Shown one piece after another: positions 51,634 through 59,075 of a stretch of 59,075 nt of DNA. The DNA is from JAJRAG01 sp050010535 (GTDB lineage Archaea > Thermoplasmatota > Thermoplasmata > Methanomassiliicoccales > JACIVX01): positions 1-59,075 of the forward strand of contig JBEKKT010000005.1 in NCBI GenBank assembly GCA_050010535.1, in the 5' to 3' direction. The first letter of the stretch is position 1; each line of letters opens with the position of its first letter. The position numbers and the translations under genes are program-made. A model generated the notes under the pieces. It worked only from the letters and a program-made list of their open reading frames with translations, made no database searches and had not been told where the DNA came from.

Positions 51634-52695
51634 ATGCTTATGAGTCGGGGCAGGAAGGGGAACTATCCCTATGCGTGTGCTAGGATCAGAGCGAAGAAGA
51701 GCCTGCTCCTGAAGAAGGACAACTATCCAAAACTGCTGATGATGGACCTGAACGAGATCGGCCGGTTCCTGGGTGAAACCCAATACCAGGTGGAAATGGC
51801 CGAGCTCGCTTCGAGGTATTCCGGTGTGAACCTGATCGAGATCGGAACGAGCAGGAATCTCGCCAGGATATACAGGCAGGTGCTCAACTTCTGCAGCGGA
51901 GAGCTGAAGGACATGGTCTCAAGCTACCTCGCCAGGTGGGACGAGTGGAACGTGAAGACGATTCTGAGAGGTAAGTACTACGGAGCGACGTCCGAGGAGA
52001 TAATCGAGGATTTAGTCCCAGCGGGAAGGCTAGACGAGGAATACCTTAGGTTCCTGATTAGCATGGAGACAATATCGGAGGTCCTGGATGCGGTCAGCAA
52101 GAAGGGCGGTGCCACAATTCCGAATGAGATACGGGCAGCCTACGAAGATACTGGAGAGCTTGAGCCGCTCGAGGAGTACCTCGACAAGATCTATTTCTTC
52201 GGTCTTCTCGAGTCGATACGTGGTAAGAATAGACCCGAGAAGCTGTTCCTCGCTTTCATACAGAAGGAGATCGACATAAACAATCTAAGGACCTTGCTTA
52301 AGCTGAAGAGGGAGGGTATCCCCTTCGAGCGGATTCGTGTCTATTTCATCGATGGCGGTAAGGAGCTGAAGGTAGACGAACTTGTGCGGTTGGCCGGAGT
52401 CGAGTCCTTCGAGCAAATGCTTGACGAGCTTTCGAGATTCTCCTTCTACGAGGGGATCAAGGAGGCACTCGAGATCGCGAAGCAGACAGGATCTCTGACC
52501 AAGGTCATGCTCGCACTCCAGAAGTACCTTGCGAAGGAGGCTGAGAAGTTCTCCCATCAGTTCCCGCTTTCCATACTCCCGATTCTCGATTATATGATCA
52601 GGAAGAAGGTGGAGGTTGACAACATAAGGATCATCGCCCGCGGAAAGGAGAGCGGCCTTGACGCGGACGTCATTAAGGGATTGTTGGTGATGTGA
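51634..52695 (+). CDS. atpC: A-type ATP synthase subunit C (central axle cap)
   Basis: A 353-residue helical protein of the V/A-ATPase C/AC39 family. It starts with NYPYACARIRAKKSLLL and ends with FPLSILPILDYMIRKKVEVDN, IRIIARGKESGLDADVIKGLL, both conserved. It couples the c ring with the central axle (D-F). The internal repeats of three similar helical bundles are visible from spacing of the LRTLLKLK and VKTILRGKY segments. The start is ATG 51634, four bases after the subunit E stop. The stop (TGA) overlaps the subunit F start by one base (TGATG). Confidence 0.9.
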   Translation: MLMSRGRKGNYPYACARIRAKKSLLLKKDNYPKLLMMDLNEIGRFLGETQYQVEMAELASRYSGVNLIEIGTSRNLARIYRQVLNFCSGELKDMVSSYLARWDEWNVKTILRGKYYGATSEEIIEDLVPAGRLDEEYLRFLISMETISEVLDAVSKKGGATIPNEIRAAYEDTGELEPLEEYLDKIYFFGLLESIRGKNRPEKLFLAFIQKEIDINNLRTLLKLKREGIPFERIRVYFIDGGKELKVDELVRLAGVESFEQMLDELSRFSFYEGIKEALEIAKQTGSLTKVMLALQKYLAKEAEKFSHQFPLSILPILDYMIRKKVEVDNIRIIARGKESGLDADVIKGLLVM

Positions 52696-53009
52696 TGGAC
52701 ATCGCAGTGCTTGGAAATGACGAGTTCGTCCTTGGGTTCCGCCTTGCCGGGGTGAAGAGGGTATTCGTAGCAGAACCGGGAAGGTTCGAGGAGAGGCTGC
52801 TCGAGCTCCTGGAGAACCCTGCGATCGGGGTTCTTGCGATTAATTCATCAAGTCTTGAAGAGTTGAGCGCTACTACGAGAAGGAAGGCACTCGATAGCAT
52901 AGCGCCAGTCGTTGTGCCGGTCGGTAGGGAAGAGGGCGACCTTCGAGAGAAGGTAAAAAGGGCAATTGGCGTCGATTTGTACAAGACAGAGAGTGAATTA
53001 GATGGCTAA
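52695..53009 (+). CDS. atpF: A-type ATP synthase subunit F
   Basis: A 104-residue protein of the V-ATPase F family: DIAVLGNDEFVLGFRLAGVK at the start, NPAIGVLAINSSSLEEL in the middle and VPVGREEGDLREKVKRAIG near the end. It caps the central axle D subunit. ATG 52695 overlaps the subunit C stop by one base. The subunit A start (53002) lies inside its last codons, overlapping by eight bases. Confidence 0.9.
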   Translation: MDIAVLGNDEFVLGFRLAGVKRVFVAEPGRFEERLLELLENPAIGVLAINSSSLEELSATTRRKALDSIAPVVVPVGREEGDLREKVKRAIGVDLYKTESELDG

Positions 53010-54735
53010 GGTTGGCGAAATCTTCAGGGTGGCTGGACCGGTGGTGACTGCAGTCGGGATTTCTCCGAGGATGTACGACGTGGCATTAGTGGGCGAAGAG
53101 AGGCTGATGGGCGAGGTCATCAAGATATCCGGCGACAAGGTCGTGATACAGGTATACGAGGACACCTCAGGTCTGAAGCCTGGTGAAAAGGTCGAAGACA
53201 CCGGACAGCCCCTGCTAGTCGAACTCGGCCCGGGGCTGCTCGGCAGCGTGTACGATGGCGTTCAGAGACCCCTTCCTATTCTGGTCACGGCGATGGGCGA
53301 CTTCATCAGGAGGGGCGTCAGCGCTCCGGGTCTAGACAGGAAAAAGAAGTGGAAGTTCACTCCCGTCGTGAAGAAAGGGGACCACGTCGTGTCAGGCCAA
53401 GCGATCGGCAAGGTGCCAGAAGGTTACATCGAGCACAGAGTGATGGTCCCCCTGGGCGTGGAAGGAGTCGTGGACCAGATCAGAGATGGGGAGTTCGTGA
53501 TCGAGGATACCATTTGCACGATCGGAGGCAAGGAGGTCCAGATGCTTCAGAAGTGGCCTGTGAGGGTTGGGAGACCTTTCATCAAGAAGATACCTCCGGA
53601 CGTTCCTCTCGTGACAGGCCAGAGGATACTTGACACCCTGTTCCCGCTGGCGAAGGGCGGCACTGCTGCGATCCCCGGCGGATTCGGTACCGGAAAGACG
53701 GTCATCCAGCAGCAGCTTGCAAAGTGGAGCGACTCCGAGATCGTCGTGTACATAGGATGCGGAGAGAGGGGCAACGAAATGACCGAAGTGCTGGCCACCT
53801 TTCCGAAGCTGGAGGACCCGAAGACGGGGGAGCCACTGATGGGCAGGACCGTGCTAATTGCCAATACCTCGAACATGCCAGTCGCTGCCAGGGAAGCTTC
53901 GGTCTACACGGGGGTGACGATCGCCGAGTACTACCGGGACATGGGCTATGATGTGTCGCTCATGGCCGACTCTACATCTAGATGGGCGGAGGCGATGAGA
54001 GAGATATCCTCTAGGCTCGAGGAGATGCCGGGCGAAGAGGGATTCCCGGCGTATCTGGCTGCGAGGCTGTCGGACTTCTATGAGAGGGCTGGCAGGGTGT
54101 ATGCGCTCGGGGGGAGCAAGGGGGCGGTATCGGTCGTCGGAGCCGTATCCCCGCCAGGTGGCGACCTGAGCGAACCGGTGACGCAGAACACTCTGAGGAT
54201 TGTGAGGGTGTTCTGGGCACTCGACTCGAAGCTGAGGGAACGTAGGCACTTCCCTGCCATTAACTGGCTGACATCATACTCGCTCTATACATCCAACTTG
54301 GATCCCTGGTACAGGAAGAATGTGGCCGAGGACTTCCCCGAGCTGAGGGCTTGGGCGATGGAAATTCTGCAGAAGGAGGCGGAGCTCCAGGAAATCGTTC
54401 AGCTTGTGGGCTCGGACGCCCTACCAGAGGAGCAGAAGCTCACAATCGAGATCGCGAGGATGATCCGCGAGATCTTCCTTCAGCAGAACGCGTATCACCC
54501 GGTCGACACCTATTCACCTCTCAGCAGACAGTATCTCTGCATGAGGACCATCAGGCGTTTTGGCGATCTCGCGAAGAAGGCCGTGGAAAACGAGGTCCCG
54601 ATTGAACTCATCATCGATTTGCCGGTCCGGAACAGGCTGGTGAAGTCAAAACTCGAGCCGAACGTCGATCAGGAGATCGAGGAGATCAACAAAGAGATGG
54701 AGAAGCAGTTCGAAGGTTTGGGGGGCAAGTCATGA
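53002..54735 (+). CDS. atpA: A-type ATP synthase catalytic subunit A
   Basis: A 577-residue catalytic subunit. The P-loop is IPGGFGTGKTVIQQ, the catalytic glutamate lies in GCGERGNEM, and SLMADSTSRWAEAMREISSR and the non-homologous region near residues 90-180 (including DRKKKWKFTPVV and VLPDIRD-like VDQIRDGEF) are typical of A/V-type A subunits. The usual GPFGSGKT of the P-loop is GGFGTGKT here. No intein is seen, although related genes often carry one. It hydrolyses or makes ATP in the A3B3 head. The stop overlaps subunit B (ATGA). Confidence 0.95.
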   Translation: MAKVGEIFRVAGPVVTAVGISPRMYDVALVGEERLMGEVIKISGDKVVIQVYEDTSGLKPGEKVEDTGQPLLVELGPGLLGSVYDGVQRPLPILVTAMGDFIRRGVSAPGLDRKKKWKFTPVVKKGDHVVSGQAIGKVPEGYIEHRVMVPLGVEGVVDQIRDGEFVIEDTICTIGGKEVQMLQKWPVRVGRPFIKKIPPDVPLVTGQRILDTLFPLAKGGTAAIPGGFGTGKTVIQQQLAKWSDSEIVVYIGCGERGNEMTEVLATFPKLEDPKTGEPLMGRTVLIANTSNMPVAAREASVYTGVTIAEYYRDMGYDVSLMADSTSRWAEAMREISSRLEEMPGEEGFPAYLAARLSDFYERAGRVYALGGSKGAVSVVGAVSPPGGDLSEPVTQNTLRIVRVFWALDSKLRERRHFPAINWLTSYSLYTSNLDPWYRKNVAEDFPELRAWAMEILQKEAELQEIVQLVGSDALPEEQKLTIEIARMIREIFLQQNAYHPVDTYSPLSRQYLCMRTIRRFGDLAKKAVENEVPIELIIDLPVRNRLVKSKLEPNVDQEIEEINKEMEKQFEGLGGKS

Positions 54736-56117
54736 TTCCCAGGGAGTATCGCACTATAACGCAAATCGCGGGGCCTCTCGTGTTCGTAGAAAAGACGGAA
54801 CCGGTCGGCTACGGCGAGCTCGCCGTCGTCACAATGCCGGATGGTTCGACGAAGAGGGGGCAGGTGCTCGACACCTCGAAGGACCTCGTCGTCATCCAGG
54901 TGTTCGAAGGCACTGCCGGTATCGAGAAAGCATCCGGCGTGAAGTTCCTCGGCGAGACGATGAAGATGCCGGTATCCCAAGAAATGCTCGGAAGGATACT
55001 CTCAGGATCTGGAGAGCCGCTGGACGACGGTCCGGCTATCGTCCCGGATGACCGGCTCGACATTATCGGATCCGCCATCAATCCGTGGGCGAGGGACGAA
55101 CCAAAGGAGTTCATCCAGACCGGTATCTCAGCCATCGACGGGATGAACACGCTCGTCCGGGGGCAGAAGCTGCCGATATTCTCTGGGAGCGGTCTTCCTC
55201 ACAACGATATTGCGCTTCAGATTGCGAGGCAGGCGAAGGTGAGGGGCAAAGAGGAGGAGTTCGCGGTGGTCTTCGCCGCGATGGGCATTACTAACGAAGA
55301 AGCGCAGTACTTCATGTCCGACTTCGAAAGGACAGGTGCTCTAAAGAGGGCAGTCGTTTTTATGAATCTTGCCGACGACCCGGCCATCGAGAGGATAATT
55401 ACTCCCCGTCTCGCGCTCACTACCGCCGAGTATTTGGCATACAGCCTAGGCATGCACGTGCTCGTCATTCTTACTGACATCACGAACTACTGCGAGGCCC
55501 TGAGACAGATCGGGGCCGCAAGGGAAGAAGTGCCTGGAAGAAGGGGCTACCCAGGATATATGTACACCGACCTCGCGACGCTGTACGAACGGGCGGGAAG
55601 GATAAAGGGCAAGAAGGGATCGATCACGCAGATACCCATCCTTTCCATGCCGGGTGACGACATAACGCACCCGATCGCCGACCTCAGCGGCTACATCACC
55701 GAGGGGCAGATCGTCGCTGCAAGGGACCTGCATAGATCGGGCATATACCCGCCAATCAACGTCGGCGCTTCGCTCTCAAGATTGATGAACGCCGGTATAG
55801 GCCCAGGGCTGACTAGGGAGGATCACAAGGCTGTGTCGGACCAGTGCTACGCTGCGTATGCCGAGGGAAAGGATCTGAGGGGTCTGGTCGCGATCGTCGG
55901 CAAAGACTCTCTGTCGGAGAGGGATAAGAAGTTCCTGGACTTCGCGGATCTGTTCGAGCGGAGGTTCGTGCGACAGGATAGGGAGGAGGACAGGGATATT
56001 GAGACGACCCTTGAGATCGCTTGGGACCTGCTTGCAACGCTGCCGGAGGGCCAGCTGACCCGCATCGACAGGAAGTACATCGAGAAGTATCACCCTGCGC
56101 ACAAGAAGAGTGAATAG
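54732..56117 (+). CDS. atpB: A-type ATP synthase regulatory subunit B
   Basis: A 461-residue non-catalytic subunit. It has SGSGLPHNDIALQIARQAK in place of a P-loop, FVVFAAMGITNEEAQYF-like FAVVFAAMGITNEE, LTDITNYCEALRQIGAAREE, and PSLSRLMNAGIG-like ASLSRLMNAGIGPG. It alternates with subunit A in the head. The ATG is inside the subunit A stop. No defects are visible. Confidence 0.95.
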   Translation: MIPREYRTITQIAGPLVFVEKTEPVGYGELAVVTMPDGSTKRGQVLDTSKDLVVIQVFEGTAGIEKASGVKFLGETMKMPVSQEMLGRILSGSGEPLDDGPAIVPDDRLDIIGSAINPWARDEPKEFIQTGISAIDGMNTLVRGQKLPIFSGSGLPHNDIALQIARQAKVRGKEEEFAVVFAAMGITNEEAQYFMSDFERTGALKRAVVFMNLADDPAIERIITPRLALTTAEYLAYSLGMHVLVILTDITNYCEALRQIGAAREEVPGRRGYPGYMYTDLATLYERAGRIKGKKGSITQIPILSMPGDDITHPIADLSGYITEGQIVAARDLHRSGIYPPINVGASLSRLMNAGIGPGLTREDHKAVSDQCYAAYAEGKDLRGLVAIVGKDSLSERDKKFLDFADLFERRFVRQDREEDRDIETTLEIAWDLLATLPEGQLTRIDRKYIEKYHPAHKKSE

Positions 56118-56119
56118 AG

Positions 56120-56755
56120 ATGGTAAAGAGAGAAGTGAATCCGACCCGGTCAGAGCTGCTTGAGATAAAGAAGAAGATCAAGCTGACCGAGGCCGGGCAC
56201 AAGATTCTGAAGATGAAGAGGGACGGCCTCATCCTCGAGTTCTTCAAGATACTCGGGGAGGCAAAGGGTGTGCGCCAGAAGATCGTGGAGAATTACGAGA
56301 AGGCGATGGAGAAGATCGCGATCGCGAAGGCGGTGGACGGCGTGATCGCAGTGAAATCTGCCGCGTTCGCCCTAAAAGCCCATCCGGAGATAAAGCTGCG
56401 GAGCAAGAACATCATGGGCCTTGTGGTGCCGGAGATCGAGGCTACGAGCGTCAGGACCACGCTCGACAAGAGGGGCTACGGCGTCATCGGGACGAGCACG
56501 TACATCGACGAAGCCGCGGAGGCGTTCGAGGACCTTGTCGAGACGACAATAAAGGCCGCCGAGATCGAGACGACGATGAAGCGGCTTCTGGATGAGATAG
56601 AGAAGACGAAGCGCAGGGTCAACGCCCTCGAGTATAGGGTCATCCCAGAGCTCAAGGAAGCCGAGGACTTCATCGAGTTCCGCCTCGAAGAGATGGAGAG
56701 GGAGAACATCTTCCGGCTGAAGCGTATCAAGCAGAAGGCGGGGGTGATTGAGTGA
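56120..56755 (+). CDS. atpD: A-type ATP synthase subunit D (central axle)
   Basis: A 211-residue coiled-coil rotor axle. It starts REVNPTRSELLEIKKKIKL, and the C-terminal part has TKRRVNALEYRVIPELKEA and FIEFRLEEMERENIFRLKRI, both family marks. It turns inside the A3B3 head and connects with F and C. The ATG at 56120 follows the subunit B stop directly. Its stop overlaps the start of a 40-residue membrane protein gene. Confidence 0.93.
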   Translation: MVKREVNPTRSELLEIKKKIKLTEAGHKILKMKRDGLILEFFKILGEAKGVRQKIVENYEKAMEKIAIAKAVDGVIAVKSAAFALKAHPEIKLRSKNIMGLVVPEIEATSVRTTLDKRGYGVIGTSTYIDEAAEAFEDLVETTIKAAEIETTMKRLLDEIEKTKRRVNALEYRVIPELKEAEDFIEFRLEEMERENIFRLKRIKQKAGVIE

Positions 56756-56874
56756 GGCTCTTCGACCTCGACGATCCGAAGAAGAAGGCGTTCTTCATGC
56801 GGTTCTTCTGGGCTGTCTCCACTTTCATGCTGCTCTTCGGGTTCCTCATCATGTTGCTGTACTGGAACGCCTGA
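56752..56874 (+). CDS. 40-residue membrane protein at the end of the ATP synthase operon
   Basis: GTG 56752 overlaps the subunit D stop by four bases (GTGA), and the frame runs to TGA 56874. The product starts MRLFDLDDPKKKAFFMRFF and has one transmembrane helix (about 17-38) ending in LLYWNA. A basic segment precedes the helix, so the N terminus is probably cytoplasmic. No family was recognised. The tight coupling and a clean single helix argue that it is real. It may be a small accessory subunit or assembly factor of the ATP synthase, but this is inference. It converges with the DP1 gene, eight bases away. Confidence 0.65.
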   Translation: MRLFDLDDPKKKAFFMRFFWAVSTFMLLFGFLIMLLYWNA

Positions 56875-56882
56875 TCCAAGCT

Positions 56883-58355
56883 CTAGTTGAAGTTCTTCAT
56901 CACGCACTTCCCAGTGCCGAGATGCACGACCGGGAGCTTCGCCGGGTCGGGGTTGAAGTTGCGCATCCTCTGGTAGCTGGTCTGCGCCTGCCAAGCCGAT
57001 GCGTTTATCAGCCTCACGCCTCTATAGTCTGAAATCCCTGCGCCGTGCACATGCCCGGTGACGAAGAAGTCCGGCACCGAATCGATTACGAGGAAATCCC
57101 TTTTCTCCGGCGCGATCGGGGTCTTGCCACCGTATATCGGAGCGAGATGTCTCCTGCGGAGCATCTCTTTCATAGCGTCGATAGGATTGTTGTAGGTGAG
57201 GCCCTGGATACTGCCGATCAGGTCGTCCATGCTCCGGCCGTGGTAGGATAGTATTTGACGTTCCTCAATCTCAACGTAGCAGGGGTTCCCGACAAAGAGG
57301 ACATGTGAATCGAACATGTTCGTGATTTCCTTCGGGAAGGCGGGCTGTGGCTCGGCGGGCCTAACGGCATCGTGGTTGCCGGGTTGCACGATCAGTCTGA
57401 TTCCGTCAGGGATGTCCTTCAGCAATTCGCTCAGCATCTCATATTGCTTGAAGATGTCGTCCACCAGCAGCTCCTCTTCCTGGTCCGGGAATACGCCGAT
57501 CCCGTCAACGCAGTCGCCCGGAACCAGGACGTACCTCACTCCCTCGTAGTATCCTTCGTTTCTGAGCCAGCTGACCATGTCGTTCCATGGTTTCTGCAGG
57601 AAGGCGTTGCTTCCGACGTGTATGTCCGAAACGAACGCGATCGACGACGTCGAGTCGCTCCTCTCCATGGGGCCTCTCAGCGGAACGTCGGGTCGGACGA
57701 TCTCATTTACGATGATCATTTCGCCTTTCCTGTTCGTCTTCCCCACGATTCCGATAACCTCGTCATAGATAACCGGATCGCTCATCGCCGGAGAGTCCTT
57801 GAGGATCAGAGCTAGGCATCTGTCCTCTTCGTCCTCGACCTCGAGGATCCTGTGGCCACTCTTCGTCGGTCTGACATCGTTGACGATCGCGACGATCCTC
57901 ACGTCCCTGTCGAGCTTGAGCGCCTTCGAGATTGGAACGCATCCGGCTAGTTCTCTGCGATGCACAAGCATCCTTTTTATCGTCTTGAAGCGGTCGGCGA
58001 AGTATCTTGCAAAATCATTGATGTTGCCCTCACAAGTGGAATTGCCAGTAATGTCCTTTATCACCTTGATCTCGCCCGCGACCGTCCTCCCGCCGGCGTT
58101 GTCGCGTCCGACCTGTTCCGGATATTGTTCGATTTCTTCGACGATCCGCGGCTCGGAAACGGTTTCGCAAGCCGTCATTGTTCTGGCATCGTGGGCTAGA
58201 TCGTTCAGGGTAATGATCAGTGGTTGCTGTTTGAGAGACGAAAGCGCCGTGTGAACGAAGGCCAGAGGGTCCTCCTTGGTCAGCACGAGCTCGGCCGCAT
58301 CCGGTTCGAGGAGGATGCCCTCCCCGGCCAACAACTCCAAAACCCTGTCTTTCAT
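56883..58355 (-). CDS. polB: DNA polymerase D (PolII) small subunit DP1
   Basis: A 490-residue DP1, the 3'-5' exonuclease subunit of PolD. The phosphoesterase motifs are complete: FVSDIHVGS (D244, H246), VPGDCVDG (D281), QPGNHDAVRP (N327-D329), SYHGRS (H372) and TGHVHGAG (H435, H437). An OB fold precedes them (about 150-225). The large subunit DP2 is not in the window. The ATG at 58355 is preceded by a short TAG-GCGGA spacer, directly next to the end of a Fic gene fragment on the same strand, so its native promoter may have been displaced. Convergent with the ATP synthase operon. Confidence 0.93.
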   Translation of the reverse strand: MKDRVLELLAGEGILLEPDAAELVLTKEDPLAFVHTALSSLKQQPLIITLNDLAHDARTMTACETVSEPRIVEEIEQYPEQVGRDNAGGRTVAGEIKVIKDITGNSTCEGNINDFARYFADRFKTIKRMLVHRRELAGCVPISKALKLDRDVRIVAIVNDVRPTKSGHRILEVEDEEDRCLALILKDSPAMSDPVIYDEVIGIVGKTNRKGEMIIVNEIVRPDVPLRGPMERSDSTSSIAFVSDIHVGSNAFLQKPWNDMVSWLRNEGYYEGVRYVLVPGDCVDGIGVFPDQEEELLVDDIFKQYEMLSELLKDIPDGIRLIVQPGNHDAVRPAEPQPAFPKEITNMFDSHVLFVGNPCYVEIEERQILSYHGRSMDDLIGSIQGLTYNNPIDAMKEMLRRRHLAPIYGGKTPIAPEKRDFLVIDSVPDFFVTGHVHGAGISDYRGVRLINASAWQAQTSYQRMRNFNPDPAKLPVVHLGTGKCVMKNFN

Positions 58356-58360
58356 TCCGC

Positions 58361-58525
58361 CTAAGGATTTGGGAGTCTCATAACATTGATATTTACTGAG
58401 GCCAATGCTCTTGAAGCAGATACCAGCTTTTTTAAAATATCACTGTCGTCATCTATTTCAGCGGATGGTGGAAGAAGCGGGAGATCGTTGAACGGGTTAT
58501 TCCTGTCGAATTTTGGCTTAGTCAT
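58361..58525 (-). pseudogene. Truncated Fic-family gene, N-terminal fragment
   Basis: An open frame of 54 codons from ATG 58525 to TAG 58361. The product starts MTKPKFDRNNPFNDLPLLPP and continues ILKKLVSASRALASVN, ending MRLPNP. The NPFNDLPLLPP segment and the following helix match the N-terminal domain of Fic family proteins (Fic_N), which AMPylate targets and often act as toxin or antitoxin parts. The catalytic HPFxxGNGR loop is missing: the frame stops five bases before DP1 starts. It is thus a 5' fragment, probably left after recombination. It is AT-richer than its neighbour. A short expressed peptide cannot be excluded. Confidence 0.65.
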
Positions 58526-58547
58526 AGTTGTTCAATATTTGCTCAAT

Positions 58548-58648
58548 TATGGACATGATGCAAATTTATGTAGTATTTTCATCAAAAACAATAGTGCATG
58601 TCCAATATTTCAATAAATATGGACATGCTGTCGAGATATGTCCATTTT
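58548..58648. promoter_or_regulatory. Cluster of GGACAT half-sites (candidate operators)
   Basis: Four copies in alternating orientation: GGACATG at 58551-58557, CATGTCC at 58597-58603, GGACATG at 58621-58627 and ATGTCC at 58638-58643. GCATGTCC-A-ATATTT, a CAAT loop, then AAATATGGACATGC (58596-58628) forms a 14-bp palindrome with one bulge. ATGGACAT (58619-58626) and ATGTCCAT (58638-58645) make an 8-bp inverted repeat. The cluster begins 26 bases upstream of the Fic fragment, so it was probably its operator region. Confidence 0.5.
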
Positions 58649-58738
58649 TATCCTGAAATAGTATTCAAATCAAAATCGAAATACATAAAAAAATGAATCT
58701 TGGATTAGATCCTAAAACATAACAAACAAATATTCAGG

Positions 58739-58823
58739 TATATAAAAGATACTTAGCTTCTCACCCCGACCACAAATCAAGAATGACCATTGTAATTCAA
58801 TAGATTACAATGGCCTTTTTTTT
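58739..58823 (+). ncRNA. Possible small RNA: TATA box, short transcript, terminator
   Basis: TATATAAAAG (58740-58749) would start transcription near 58769. About 18 bases later a 10-bp stem (CCATTGTAAT at 58787-58796 with ATTACAATGG at 58804-58813, loop TCAATAG) is followed by CC and eight T. The transcript would be about 55 bases. No open frame or known family fits. It is a hypothesis from the pattern of promoter and terminator only. Confidence 0.35.
58787..58823 (+). terminator. Hairpin with oligo-T tail
   Basis: A perfect 10-bp stem with a 7-base loop and eight T after it (58816-58823). It is the only bacterial-style terminator seen in the window. Confidence 0.6.
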
Positions 58824-59075
58824 ATGGTGGGGAAACTGGTGGATAATCTTTTATCTTTTATGATGTGTCATTTTGAAAAAATTTCCTCCCCCCAAGATTC
58901 TCTTAAGACATTGCTATTAGTTAAAATGATGTGAAATCTTTTATGCCGGCAATTTCCACTTTTTTAGTTTTTAAATCAACATCTTTGGAGTACAATAACT
59001 CTGTCTTTAGTCAATTATGTTTATTTTTGACAGACATATAAAGGAGTTAGTCAGCGGTAATTCTTGTAACCTTAA
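58824..59075. other. AT-rich tail without a gene
   Basis: No supported gene on either strand. ATCTTTTAT occurs at least twice and ATGATGTG twice. A TATA-like CATATAAAG at 59034-59042 could start a plus-strand gene just outside the window. The base composition is clearly more AT-rich than all DNA to the left of 58.3 kb. Confidence 0.4.

Noticed and set aside
53002..54735. Intein in ATP synthase subunit A
   Set aside because: The sequence runs through the P-loop without interruption and has normal length.
58386..58616. 76-codon plus-strand open frame near the right end
   Set aside because: It overlaps the Fic fragment and operator cluster; the minus-strand reading matches a known domain.
58540..59075. 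CRISPR array or leader in the AT-rich tail
   Set aside because: Repeats are short, few and not regularly spaced; no cas gene is present.
1..59075. tRNA or rRNA genes
   Set aside because: No T-loop plus acceptor arrangement or rRNA core sequence was recognised by eye; a tRNA scan could still find one.

Overview
The window looks like a piece of an archaeal chromosome, most likely from a Candidatus Thermoplasmatota-type euryarchaeon that lives mainly on organic carbon. Archaeal hallmarks are an A-type ATP synthase operon, MCM with inteins, Orc1/Cdc6, primase small subunit, the small subunit of DNA polymerase D, Nmd3, Tsr3, TiaS, prefoldin alpha, ribosomal protein LX and an archaeal type IV pilin. 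DUF835 and KaiC-like proteins, many leaderless genes and a DUF3198-like membrane protein point to Thermoplasmatota. No methanogenesis gene is present. Fumarase, thiolase and 3-hydroxyacyl-CoA dehydrogenase fit a heterotroph. The phylum call is inference; no 16S or tRNA gene was seen. Most of the window is GC-rich. The last 0.7 kb is strikingly AT-rich.

Layout. 1-4.9 kb: remnant of a flavodoxin gene, a fusion of a DnaA-type AAA+ ATPase with DUF835, a zinc-ribbon coiled-coil protein and an endonuclease IV-like enzyme. 5-8.5 kb: an adenosine-specific kinase family protein, a methyltransferase, an OGG-type glycosylase, an HTH regulator and the thiamine thiazole synthase Thi4. 8.5-15 kb: a giant Lhr helicase and a surface protein. 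15-19.4 kb: fumarase alpha/beta, an ABC transporter, a CinA-like protein. 19.4-24.5 kb: a minus-strand operon mcm - DUF424 - nmd3, with tsr3 upstream; MCM carries two mini-inteins. 24.5-32.6 kb: MFS and RDD membrane proteins, a pilin, a KaiC-like pair, the HPS-RraA fusion with a PHP gene, HtpX. 32.7-37.4 kb: primase, a radical SAM protein, and the LX - prefoldin - FtsY operon. 37.5-42.4 kb: M20 peptidase, thiolase/HBD operon, TiaS. 42.4-46.7 kb: a frameshifted small gene, a membrane protein, HflX and a PPC-domain protein flanked on both sides by origin recognition box (ORB)-like elements, then Orc1/Cdc6: a probable replication origin. 46.7-56.9 kb: signal peptidase, dCMP deaminase and the ATP synthase operon H-I-K-E-C-F-A-B-D, ending in a 40-residue membrane protein. 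56.9-59.1 kb: DP1, a truncated Fic gene abutting it, a cluster of GGACAT sites, and a possible small RNA.

Replication genes (mcm, primase, orc1, DP1, the DnaA-like ATPase) are concentrated here around the candidate origin, with rRNA processing and ribosome-associated genes (nmd3, tsr3, LX) and membrane targeting (ftsY, signal peptidase). The least ordinary items are the DnaA-DUF835 fusion, twin MCM mini-inteins 27 residues apart, the ORB cluster, two genes that seem to lack a standard start codon (pilin, ATP synthase subunit H), and the Fic remnant with its palindromic sites. Three genes appear broken by frameshift or truncation. Part of this, and the odd start codons, could be assembly error rather than biology.
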